From the NCBI GenBank assembly GCA_028687545.1, contig JAQTZZ010000095.1:1-6478 (forward strand): 6,478 nt of DNA, written 5' to 3'. The position numbers were made by a program, and so were the translations under genes. Positions 1-6,478 of the stretch are shown here, piece by piece (position 1 is the first letter of the stretch; every line of letters starts with the position of its first letter). Source of the DNA: Candidatus Wallbacteria bacterium. GTDB lineage: Bacteria > Muiribacteriota > JAQTZZ01. Below the pieces are notes generated by a model that saw only the letters and a program-made list of their open reading frames with translations, searched no databases and had not been told where the DNA came from.

Positions 1-37
1 TGCAAAAATAGCCCAATCCATCAGGAACAAACTTTAG
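1..37 (+). CDS. 3' end of a probable paralog of the downstream cyclase/TPR gene (partial)
   Basis: Only the last 11 codons and the TAG stop (35-37) are inside the window; base 1 is the last base of a cut codon. The peptide AKIAQSIRNKL matches AKTIQAIRNKF, the helix that caps the TPR array of the next gene (residues 1170-1180), at 7 of 11 positions, and about 25 of 33 bases agree (compare 3664-3696). This is far better than expected for two random reading frames, and the frame is open to the edge. I infer a second TPR protein, probably another cyclase of the same architecture, directly upstream on the same strand. It stops right at this helix, whereas the downstream gene has about 13 extra basic and polar residues. 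The match is short, so the rest of the gene cannot be described. Confidence 0.6.
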   Translation, partial: AKIAQSIRNKL

Positions 38-141
38 CACTGGAAAGCTGTATGAAACAATGACAGGTACAGGTTTAGACAGGACTTGATCCCATTGCCG
101 TATTCAACCAACCTGCTGTGCCTCAGACTAGCATCTAATTA

Positions 142-150
142 TGATATAAT
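142..150 (+). promoter_or_regulatory. Extended -10 promoter, predicted leaderless start for the cyclase gene
   Basis: The sequence TGATATAAT contains a perfect TATAAT hexamer (145-150) preceded by TG one base upstream, the extended -10 form read by sigma-70-type RNA polymerase. The expected -35 position (about 122-127) matches TTGACA at only three of six bases, as is common for extended -10 promoters. The hexamer ends six bases before the ATG at 157, so transcription would begin at or next to the A of the start codon and leave no 5' leader. In agreement, no purine-rich Shine-Dalgarno sequence precedes the ATG (the bases are CTCTCC). The match could be chance in an AT-rich spacer, but its position and strength favour a real site. 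Confidence 0.6.
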
Positions 151-156
151 CTCTCC

Positions 157-3100
157 ATGATCAAGTGCAGTAAATGCCAATTTTCCTGCCCTGACGGCTC
201 CAAGTTCTGCCTGGAGTGCGGAGTTCGTTTAGATCAGGCTGAAAACAAAGATGAACTGAAGCTTGTCTCTATCCTGTTTGCCGATCTCAAAGGTTTTACC
301 AGCATGAGTGAAAAACTGGAGCCTGATGCGGTCAAGGAAATCATCGACGAAATTTTCCAACGACTTACTGGAATCATTTCTTCCGAAGGCGGCGAAGTCA
401 TCAAATACGAAGGCGATTGCATCATGGCCGCTTTCGGACTGACAGTCAGTTCCGACCTGGACCCGATGCATTCCTGTTACGCAGCACTGAGAATGCGCAA
501 CGAGGTGAGCAAATTCTCGGCTGAACAAGCAGCAAAGGGCGGGGCGCGACTTGAAATCAGGATCGGCATTCATACAGGCAAGGTCGTAAAAGGTCTCATC
601 GGCGGGAAAACCGACATTCTGGGTGATGCTGTCAACCTGGCAGCCCGCATGGAGCAGAACGCTCCGACAGGTGAGATCTTAATTACCGCGGACCACAGCA
701 TGCTCTTGAAAGGCCGTTTCAAAATCCAGTCTTACCAGAAACTTGATATCAAAGGAAAAAACGAACCTGTCCAGACGATTCTTGTCAAAGACCGCGCGCC
801 AATCAGGCAGAGAAGTATTTTAGGTCATGAAACAGCTTTTCTGGGCAGAAGCGTAGAACTTGCCTCCTGCATCAAAATCCTGGAACAGCTGGTTACAGAT
901 AAAAAGCCTCACCTGATCGTGATTGAAGGTCCGCCCGGCATCGGAAAAAGCCGCGTGATGCGGGAATTCAACCGCCACTGTGACACCCTGCCATACGATC
1001 AGGTGATGACTTCGGTTTATTACGACAGTTCCGTAAAAAACGACTTCCGCCTGATGAAAGTCCTCTTTCAGCAGAAATTCGGAGTTGTCAGTGCGGAAAC
1101 TCTGGCTTCGCATTTATCGAATCGCGAGGCATCCTGGGATGATCTGTTTGAACACTCCAGGATTCTGGCTTTCCTCACAAGCCTTAAAACTGACTATTCC
1201 CCTCAGGGGGACCCTGAAATCGCTTCAATGGCCGCATTAAAAGCTGCTGAGGACATGTTCCTGAATCTGACTAAGCGTGATCCGTACATCTTTTTCCTGG
1301 ACGATCTCCAGTGGATTGACGAAGCTTCTGTGGAGCTGATACAGCATCTGCTGCGCTGGGGAAAAGGCAGGCTGCTGTTCGCCTGTACAGCCAGGCCGGA
1401 ATGGAGAGAGCAGTTTAAAAACCTTCCAGATTCAGGCGTCACTGTTATCCCCCTGCCCCCTCTCAGTTCAGAAGTTTGCCGCAGCCTGCTGGAAAATGCG
1501 ACGGGTTCAGTGCAGGTTCCAGATCAGCTTGTTTCGATGATCGAGAATGCAGCCGGAGGAAGCCCTTTATTCATCGAAGAAATATTAATTTCCCTTTCCG
1601 AAGCGGGTATTTTGAATACTGGTCCTGGGGCCGGACTGGAAATCGACACTGTCAGGCTGGAAAAATACAAAATCCCGGGGTCAATAGGGCTGGTGCTGCA
1701 ATCGCGTCTTGAGAGCATGAACAAGGAAAACCTGGAAATATTGAAAAAAGGCTCAATCACAAGCATGCAGTTCATTCCGGAATTTGTCTCGGATCTATGC
1801 GGGAAGACTAATCTGGGTGAAAATATCGAAGCGTTTATTCAGAAAGGTTTTCTTCTGCCTTCGCCGGAACAGGATATTCTTGGTTACAGATATTTCTCAT
1901 TCAGCCATGCCCTGCTGCGGGATGCCACGCTGAACAGACTGACAAAAAAACAGAAAATCAAGCTGCATGATTCGGTTGCGAAATGGTTCCTGAACCTTAC
2001 GGCTGCAAAAGAACACGGATCAGATCTTAATCCCCGTCTCTACAGTCATTATCTGCAGGCCGAGAATATCAGAGAAACTGTTAAATATGGGTTTCTGACA
2101 TTGCAGCAGCTGATGAAACATTTCCGGATCGCCGACGCTCTTCCATACTTCAGGACTATAGAACCCCTTCTTTCAAAAGACGGAAGTCTTGCAGGTGACG
2201 GAAAAAAAGCTGAATTCCTTGGACTATACTCTGCTGCACTGACTGCGAGTGGGGAAAACAAAAACTGTCTGGGTGTCATCGAGCGATATCTTCCTGAGTT
2301 TGCAGATCTGCCTTCTGCCTGGATTGAACTGAATCTGAAAAAAATGCACTCTCTGGAACTTCTGTCTGAACTTGAATCATGGGAGAGAACAATCCTGGAA
2401 TGCGAACAAAAGCTGCCTGAAATACAACCCGAATCGCAGATGAATAAATATAAAATGTTGCTTCTTTTCCAGCGCAGCCAGCTCAGTTTCCGGCGCGGCG
2501 ATCTTTCTGAGGCTTTATTGCATCTGACAAGTCTGGCTGATTCGCCGGCAGGTTCCAATTCGACTGCGCTGTATGCTGAAACTCTGAAAAATATCGGTAC
2601 CATACATTTCAATCGTTTAGAACTGGACATCGCACTTTCGTATTACCGGAAATCCATCGAGCAATACAATCTGCTAGGCGATCTTCATTGTGCTTTCCTG
2701 GTCGAGTACAATATCGGCCTGGTTCAGCAGAGTAAGAAAAATTATCCTGAAGCAAAGCAGCAGATTGTAAAATCCCTGAAGCATGATCTTTCAATTGGAG
2801 ATCGGCATGGCGCTTCCATTGGATACTTTAGCCTTTCCACTTTTTATCTCGAGATGGAGGATTACTCCAATGCCCTGGAAAACGCTTTTAAAGCTCTGGA
2901 ATTATCCCGCAATACAGGTTATAAGACAGGTGTAGCGGCTGCGCTTCATAACATTGGCGAGATTTACTGCGAGCTTGGTGATTTCGATTCCGCAGGATCC
3001 AGGCTCAAGGAGGCCTTGATGCTGTATTCAGAAATAGGCAATGAGCTGAGATTTGCTCATTGTTACATGGCTTTGGGAAAATTCCATCATTATCAGGGTG

Positions 3101-3738
3101 AACTGGCTGAAGCTTCAGCAATGTATATCCTGGCTGCTGAAAAATATGAGACCTCCGGTTGTCTGCATGACAAAGTCAATGCTCTGATTTCCTCTGCCAG
3201 AGAGGAAATCTTTCAGGACAACTGGGGAAACGCCAAAAGCCGACTGGAAGAGGCTTTAAACATCAGTGTCAAGATGCATTACAAAGAAAGCGCAGCCAGT
3301 GCATATTGCTGGCTGGCAGAGATTGAGCTGAACCAGGGTAGTCCTGAAAAAGCATTAGATAAACTCCAGTCTGCGGAAAAGACGTTCCGCAATTTAGGGA
3401 GTACCCAGTCTCTTGCATACTGTCTGTCAACGTTGGCCAGAACTCTTCTTGCTCTTGGGAAATCTGAAGAAGCCCGCTGTTGTTGCGAGGAAGCGCTGCT
3501 GATTTCAAGGGAAAACAAAGATGAACAGAGCGAAGCCACCTCAAAGCTTGCTCTGGCTGAGGTTCTGGTGTTTGAGGGAAAACTTGAGGAAGCGCTAAGC
3601 ACTGCTTTAGAGGCAGAGCAGACTTTCCGCAGTCTGTTCAGAATGGCGGAAGCTGCCAGAGCTGCAAAAACAATTCAAGCCATCAGAAACAAGTTTAAAA
3701 TGCCGGAAAACAGATTAAGAAATAACCGCAACTTGTAG
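157..3738 (+). CDS. Zinc-ribbon class III adenylate cyclase with STAND/AAA ATPase module and C-terminal TPR array
   Basis: This 1193-aa protein is predicted to make cAMP from ATP in the cytoplasm under control of its own ATPase and TPR regions. Seen in order: a zinc ribbon at 4-21 (C4-x2-C7, C18-x2-C21); a class III cyclase domain at about 34-210; an ATPase domain at about 226-480 with Walker A GPPGIGKS (258-265), Walker B FFLDD (379-383) followed by LQWID, and a GSP motif (468-470); a helical region with the FSHALLRDA motif (582-590) typical of cyclase-linked predicted ATPases (COG3899-like); and ten TPR units (769-1168). Cyclase active-site residues are all present: metal aspartates D43 and D87, adenine-selecting K83 and D153, transition-state N160 and R164. 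K and D at the selecting positions indicate ATP rather than GTP. One chain has both half-sites, so a homodimer is expected. There is no membrane segment or signal peptide. The start is fixed by an in-frame TGA at 142-144, with no alternative start between it and the ATG. The closing tail (1181-1193) is basic and probably disordered. The ligand or partner is unknown. Confidence 0.93.
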   Translation: MIKCSKCQFSCPDGSKFCLECGVRLDQAENKDELKLVSILFADLKGFTSMSEKLEPDAVKEIIDEIFQRLTGIISSEGGEVIKYEGDCIMAAFGLTVSSDLDPMHSCYAALRMRNEVSKFSAEQAAKGGARLEIRIGIHTGKVVKGLIGGKTDILGDAVNLAARMEQNAPTGEILITADHSMLLKGRFKIQSYQKLDIKGKNEPVQTILVKDRAPIRQRSILGHETAFLGRSVELASCIKILEQLVTDKKPHLIVIEGPPGIGKSRVMREFNRHCDTLPYDQVMTSVYYDSSVKNDFRLMKVLFQQKFGVVSAETLASHLSNREASWDDLFEHSRILAFLTSLKTDYSPQGDPEIASMAALKAAEDMFLNLTKRDPYIFFLDDLQWIDEASVELIQHLLRWGKGRLLFACTARPEWREQFKNLPDSGVTVIPLPPLSSEVCRSLLENATGSVQVPDQLVSMIENAAGGSPLFIEEILISLSEAGILNTGPGAGLEIDTVRLEKYKIPGSIGLVLQSRLESMNKENLEILKKGSITSMQFIPEFVSDLCGKTNLGENIEAFIQKGFLLPSPEQDILGYRYFSFSHALLRDATLNRLTKKQKIKLHDSVAKWFLNLTAAKEHGSDLNPRLYSHYLQAENIRETVKYGFLTLQQLMKHFRIADALPYFRTIEPLLSKDGSLAGDGKKAEFLGLYSAALTASGENKNCLGVIERYLPEFADLPSAWIELNLKKMHSLELLSELESWERTILECEQKLPEIQPESQMNKYKMLLLFQRSQLSFRRGDLSEALLHLTSLADSPAGSNSTALYAETLKNIGTIHFNRLELDIALSYYRKSIEQYNLLGDLHCAFLVEYNIGLVQQSKKNYPEAKQQIVKSLKHDLSIGDRHGASIGYFSLSTFYLEMEDYSNALENAFKALELSRNTGYKTGVAAALHNIGEIYCELGDFDSAGSRLKEALMLYSEIGNELRFAHCYMALGKFHHYQGELAEASAMYILAAEKYETSGCLHDKVNALISSAREEIFQDNWGNAKSRLEEALNISVKMHYKESAASAYCWLAEIELNQGSPEKALDKLQSAEKTFRNLGSTQSLAYCLSTLARTLLALGKSEEARCCCEEALLISRENKDEQSEATSKLALAEVLVFEGKLEEALSTALEAEQTFRSLFRMAEAARAAKTIQAIRNKFKMPENRLRNNRNL
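2461..3660 (+). repeat. Ten tandem 40-residue TPR units encoded in exact 120-bp register
   Basis: The C-terminal part of the cyclase protein consists of ten consecutive helix-turn-helix units of exactly 40 residues (769-808, 809-848 and so on to 1129-1168) with no insertion or deletion between units. Recurring positions include an A/G-rich first helix (for example NIGTIHF, NIGEIYC, ALGKFHH), a G or N followed by an acidic or hydrophobic residue and then EAL/NAL/KAL near the middle, and a second helix ending around a G or K before the next unit. This is the 40-residue TPR variant found in MalT-like and other STAND regulators rather than the classical 34-residue form. The units are diverged in DNA, so the array is old. 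Unit 9 carries three adjacent cysteines (1108-1110). A final helix (about 1169-1180) caps the array. The superhelix probably binds a protein or ligand. Confidence 0.85.
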
Positions 3739-3750
3739 AATTTATCAGAT

Positions 3751-4812
3751 TCATTTCCAGACCAGAATGCAATCCTGCTCAACCTTAATTTTCCATCCTT
3801 TGGCTGCAGCCAGCTCCTTGAGCCTGGCTGTAAACGGCTTCAGAGCCATATCCACTGCAAGCGGTTCAGACAGGATTTCAGAGACAGCATAAACCGGGAT
3901 TTCGGCACCCTTTGTGTCTGAAAATCTGTTCCCGAAAGTTTCCGCATCAGAGAATACTCTGTCAGGGTCAGAGTATGAACAAACCTGGTCTTGAGGCATT
4001 TGATACCTGGAAAATTCAATTTCCAGGGTTTTTCCGTTTTCAGATAGTGTAAATTGCTTCTCCCCAATGCTTGAAACAGTAAACTGACCTATAGGATCAC
4101 CTTCCCTGGCCAGAATCGGATGAAACCCGCAGTCCCAGTCTTCGGCAAAAAGTTTTAAATACCTTCGGCCATCCAGTTCGACTGTGCCGCGGAAATAGAT
4201 TGCTGCTGGATTCACTGTTACATCGCAGGTATCCGGCTGCCAGACACAGTCTCTTTTTTCCAGCACTACGAATACAGACTGTGTCATCCGCAGTTCGATC
4301 ATTGTCCTGCGCGCATTGTCCAGAAGTTTCTGCTTGGTCGCAGTATCGGAATTGATGACTTGCCTGTTTCCGTACAGACCCTGAGAAAAATAAACAGGCT
4401 GCCCGCATCTGATCAGGACGTTTTCAGCTAGAAAATCAGCGGCAGACCCGCTGAAATTGACGCTGGTCTCGTTTTTCAGGAACCCGGAAAAGCTCCAGCC
4501 TTTTCTTTCAAGGGAATACTTCTCCAGAGGAAGCTCCTGTCTCTTCTTCTCATAACTGATTACAGCAGCCGGAGGATCGAGGCTGATCTTTTCCAGAGTG
4601 AATCTCCCGGCATTCTCCTTTTCAGGCATGGCATAATGCGTGCCGACACCTCTGCACATGGCAGTCAGCAGAGCATACGGCGTTTTCTCGACGAACACCA
4701 GACCTTCCAGGGCAAAAGAGAGTGGCGGCAGCTGCGTTCTGCCAGACCAGTAAAGCCAGGGAAGAGCGATCATTAACGACAAAGTAACTATTGCTGGAAA
4801 AGCATTTTTCAT
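3751..4812 (-). CDS. Membrane-anchored or exported protein, possible PilP/GspC-type (HR domain) clamp protein
   Basis: I do not recognise this 353-aa protein with certainty. It begins with a short basic end and a hydrophobic stretch (about residues 5-22) that would act as a signal anchor or signal peptide; no lipobox cysteine is visible. Residues about 206-267 have the pattern of the HR/PilP beta domain of type II secretion GspC and type IV pilus PilP: a strand starting FRGTVELDGRRY, then a REGDPIGQFTVSSI turn, then FTLSENGKTLEIEF. Residues about 35-105 and the C-terminus (about 318-353, ending CILVWK) loosely resemble small STN-like secretin-binding folds. C189 and C196 could form a disulfide if the chain is exported. 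It follows htpG by 16 bases and its stop lies 12 bases from the stop of the convergent cyclase gene. The secretion or pilus link is inference from fold-like patterns; another periplasmic beta-rich function is equally open. Confidence 0.85.
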   Translation of the reverse strand: MKNAFPAIVTLSLMIALPWLYWSGRTQLPPLSFALEGLVFVEKTPYALLTAMCRGVGTHYAMPEKENAGRFTLEKISLDPPAAVISYEKKRQELPLEKYSLERKGWSFSGFLKNETSVNFSGSAADFLAENVLIRCGQPVYFSQGLYGNRQVINSDTATKQKLLDNARRTMIELRMTQSVFVVLEKRDCVWQPDTCDVTVNPAAIYFRGTVELDGRRYLKLFAEDWDCGFHPILAREGDPIGQFTVSSIGEKQFTLSENGKTLEIEFSRYQMPQDQVCSYSDPDRVFSDAETFGNRFSDTKGAEIPVYAVSEILSEPLAVDMALKPFTARLKELAAAKGWKIKVEQDCILVWK

Positions 4813-4820
4813 CAGGCAGA

Positions 4821-4824
4821 CTCC
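4821..4824 (-). promoter_or_regulatory. Ribosome binding site for the 353-aa gene
   Basis: On the - strand GGAG lies eight bases before the ATG at 4812, within the 16-base gap after the htpG stop. This supports the chosen start and shows that this genome uses Shine-Dalgarno initiation, in contrast to the cyclase gene, which has none. Confidence 0.7.
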
Positions 4825-4828
4825 GGAT

Positions 4829-6349
4829 TCACTTCTGCAGGCTTCCTGCCATCGCGCTCATGATCCTGTTCATCCGCTCCACCATCGGCCTTGGTTCAAC
4901 AGTCAGGCCTCCCAGCACTCTTGTATTGTCGTAAATCTGCTGTGCGATCAATTTCGCCAGGTCCGGATTTGCCTCCTTCAGAGCCGAAAGATTGCGGATC
5001 AGTTCATGAGCCGGATTGAGTTCCAGAATATAGCTGCCTTCCATCCCGGGAAAATCCTTGTGAATGTTTTTCATCATCCTCTGCACCGAATTCGAGAAAT
5101 GGCTGTCCTTGCTGATGACTATGGCCGGATTTTCCGCCAGACGCTTTGAGACGCGGACTTCGCTGACTGTTTCGCCGAGAATCTCCTTGATCCATTTGCA
5201 GAGCTGATCAGACTGGTCGGATGTCAATTTTTCTCCTTCTTTCTGATCCATTTCAATTTCTGCATTCTCGGCAGACACAATTTTTTTACCCAGGAACTCG
5301 GAGAGATTCCCAAGCACAAAATCATCCATCACTTCGAAGGTGAACAGCACTTCCATGTCTTTGGCGCGAAAAGCTTCCAGATATGGGCCTGCTTCGATCG
5401 TCTCGCGGGAAGGGCCGTTGATGAAGTAAATTTCCTTCTGCGTTTCAGGAGCCCGTTTTATGTATTCCTCAAGCGAAGTCAATTTGCCGTTTTCGGTTTT
5501 GGAAGACTCCAAGCGCAGGAGCTTTGCGATATCTTCCCTGTATTCATGGTCAACTGAAAGCCCTTCCTTGAGAAATACGCCGAATTCAGCGAAAAATTCC
5601 TGGTATTTTTCCTCTGATTTGCCTGCTTCCTCGGACAGGAACTTGATGAAGCGTTTGACTATGATCTTCCTGATTTTTGCCATCAGTGATTTGTCCTGCA
5701 TGGTTTCGCGCGAGATGTTCAGGGGCAGATCCTCTGAGTCGATCACTCCCTTCACGAATCTCATCCATTCAGGCAGTATCTCCCGGTTTTTCGGGTCGAT
5801 CAGCACATTTCTGCAGTACAGGCTTACGCCCGGTTCCTGCCTGCCGAATCCGAATTTCTCGAAATTTGACTTTGGCACAAACAGCAGGGCTTTGATGTCT
5901 ATGGGCGCGTCTGCCGTAAAATGCAGGCGCAGACTGGGTTCGTCATAGGCATTTGCAATGAATTTGTAAAACTCGGTATAAGCTTCGTCCTTGATTTCGC
6001 CTTTCTGTTTGGTCCAGATGGCTTCCACAGTGTTGACGCGCTCTCCGTTCACAAAAATGGGGAAAGGCACGAAATTGGAATAGCGCTTGATCAGATCCTT
6101 GATTTTGTCGGATTTGCAGAAATCGGCGTTGTCGTCCTTGAGTTCTACTGTGATCATGGTGCCGCGCTCTACTCCTTCAGCCGGAGTGACAGTGAAGCTG
6201 CCGCTGCCGTCTGATTCCCAGCGCTGGCCCTTCGCATCCTTCATCGCAGACCTGGAGCGCACAATCACCCGCTTCGCCACCATGAAAGCAGAATAGAATC
6301 CACCTCCGAACTGGCCGATCAGACGCATTTCAGTCCCTGCATCTTTCAT
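4829..6349 (-). CDS. htpG: Molecular chaperone HtpG (Hsp90 family), main part downstream of a frameshift
   Basis: This 506-aa frame encodes most of the bacterial Hsp90, an ATP-driven cytoplasmic dimer that remodels client proteins. Visible landmarks (numbered from the M at 6349): the end of the N-terminal GHKL ATPase domain with the G2 glycine loop [11 protein letters not shown] (12-22); the middle domain with [12 protein letters not shown] (101-112) and the catalytic-arginine loop [11 protein letters not shown] (208-218, R214); and the C-terminal dimerization domain ending at AGSLQK, without the cytosolic eukaryotic MEEVD tail. Motifs such as [27 protein letters not shown] and the sequence around TEFYKF resemble the TRAP1-like branch more than E. 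coli HtpG. The ATG at 6349 is not the true gene start: homology continues upstream in another frame (6346-6478). The G2 loop has Gly where GVGFYSAF is nearly invariant. It heads a probable operon with the 353-aa gene. Confidence 0.93.
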   Translation of the reverse strand: MKDAGTEMRLIGQFGGGFYSAFMVAKRVIVRSRSAMKDAKGQRWESDGSGSFTVTPAEGVERGTMITVELKDDNADFCKSDKIKDLIKRYSNFVPFPIFVNGERVNTVEAIWTKQKGEIKDEAYTEFYKFIANAYDEPSLRLHFTADAPIDIKALLFVPKSNFEKFGFGRQEPGVSLYCRNVLIDPKNREILPEWMRFVKGVIDSEDLPLNISRETMQDKSLMAKIRKIIVKRFIKFLSEEAGKSEEKYQEFFAEFGVFLKEGLSVDHEYREDIAKLLRLESSKTENGKLTSLEEYIKRAPETQKEIYFINGPSRETIEAGPYLEAFRAKDMEVLFTFEVMDDFVLGNLSEFLGKKIVSAENAEIEMDQKEGEKLTSDQSDQLCKWIKEILGETVSEVRVSKRLAENPAIVISKDSHFSNSVQRMMKNIHKDFPGMEGSYILELNPAHELIRNLSALKEANPDLAKLIAQQIYDNTRVLGGLTVEPRPMVERMNRIMSAMAGSLQK

Positions 6350-6352
6350 TTT
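6346..6352 (-). other. Frameshift site in htpG (A run, overlapping TGA stop and ATG)
   Basis: On the - strand the sequence reads TCAAAATGA. Reading TCA AAA TGA stops the N-terminal frame. Insertion of one A in the run at 6349-6352 (four to five A) would give TCA AAA ATG and join the frames as [11 protein letters not shown], which aligns with other HtpG proteins. The stop overlaps the downstream ATG as ATGA, which could in principle allow re-initiation. There is no classical X-XXY-YYZ slippery heptamer (the site is T-TCA-AAA) and no good Shine-Dalgarno close to the ATG. A one-base sequencing or assembly deletion in a homopolymer is the simplest reading. Confidence 0.85.
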
Positions 6353-6478
6353 GAAAGAAATGCCTTAGAGCCTGAATGGGCGATTGTACCCAGATTTTCC
6401 ACTATTTCTTCAGCAGTCATGCCGATGCCTGTATCAGTAATGTTAAAAGTTTTGTTTTCTTCGTTGCAGCCGATCCGG
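6346..6478 (-). CDS. htpG: HtpG N-terminal part (partial at window edge), ends at a premature TGA
   Basis: The first complete codon is at 6477-6475. Forty-three codons follow before a TGA at 6348-6346. The product contains the G1 motif [10 protein letters not shown] (Asp equivalent to E. coli D80, which contacts adenine) and then [21 protein letters not shown], the start of the Hsp90 ATP lid. By comparison with E. coli HtpG, about 65 further N-terminal residues, including the Mg-binding Glu/Asn helix, lie outside the window. Homology passes without a gap into the frame that opens at 6349, so this and the preceding entry are one gene. Either the gene is broken, or the sequence lacks one A. Confidence 0.9.
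   Translation of the reverse strand, partial: RIGCNEENKTFNITDTGIGMTAEEIVENLGTIAHSGSKAFLSK

Noticed and set aside
63-84. Three copies of ACAGG (63, 69, 79) in the intergenic stretch as a possible operator array.
   Set aside because: The copies are only five to six bases long and irregularly spaced, with no symmetry. This is not enough to support a binding site.
70-115. Inverted match CAGGTT (70-75) / AACCTG (110-115) as a terminator of the upstream gene.
   Set aside because: Six base pairs around a 34-base loop with no T run is not a plausible intrinsic terminator.
2049-2630. A 193-codon open frame antisense to the cyclase gene.
   Set aside because: It lies wholly inside a strongly supported coding region, has a low-complexity Ser/Arg-rich translation and no recognisable motif or start signal. 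It is a shadow of the + strand gene.
3807-3830. Hairpin CAGCCAG / CTGGCTG with an inner GCTC/GAGC, about 70 bases past the cyclase stop, as a possible terminator.
   Set aside because: No T run follows on the + strand, and the bases encode an alanine-rich helix of the - strand gene (RLKELAAAKGW region), which explains the pattern.
5460-5948. A 162-codon + strand open frame opposite htpG.
   Set aside because: The opposite strand is conserved HtpG; the translation is Ser-rich and matches no family. It is a frame shadow.
6346-6352. Programmed -1 ribosomal frameshifting to make full-length HtpG.
   Set aside because: The site T-TCA-AAA is not a canonical slippery heptamer, no strong downstream hairpin is evident, and Hsp90 genes are not known to use recoding. 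A base deletion is simpler.

Overview
The window carries a bacterial chromosomal segment of moderate GC content, with dense coding and genes of ordinary bacterial type. No rRNA, tRNA, mobile element or CRISPR is visible. The lineage cannot be fixed from the sequence. A zinc-ribbon/adenylate cyclase/ATPase/TPR protein, a TRAP1-like HtpG and a possible secretion-type pilot or clamp protein would suit a Gram-negative-type organism with large signalling proteins.

Left part (1-3738, + strand): the first 37 bases are the very end of another gene. Its last 11 codons closely resemble the C-terminal helix of the next gene, so two paralogous cyclase/TPR genes probably stand in tandem. A short intergenic stretch follows, with an extended -10 promoter placed so close to the start codon that the mRNA is predicted to be leaderless. 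The large gene (157-3738, 1193 aa) encodes a multidomain adenylate cyclase: a zinc ribbon, a class III cyclase domain with all catalytic residues, a STAND/AAA-type ATPase module, and a C-terminal array of ten TPR units of exactly 40 residues each. It looks like an intracellular signal integrator in which ligand or partner binding to the TPR/ATPase part sets cAMP output.

Right part (3751-6478, - strand): two genes are transcribed toward the cyclase and end 12 bp from its stop codon. The promoter-proximal gene is htpG (Hsp90 chaperone). It enters from the right edge and is broken by a one-base frameshift in an A run inside the ATP-lid region. Sixteen bases behind it, with a good ribosome binding site, lies a gene for an unrecognised membrane-anchored or exported 353-aa protein. 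Its middle resembles the HR/PilP-type beta domain of type II secretion and type IV pilus clamp proteins. The two - strand genes are probably one operon, unrelated in function to the cyclase.
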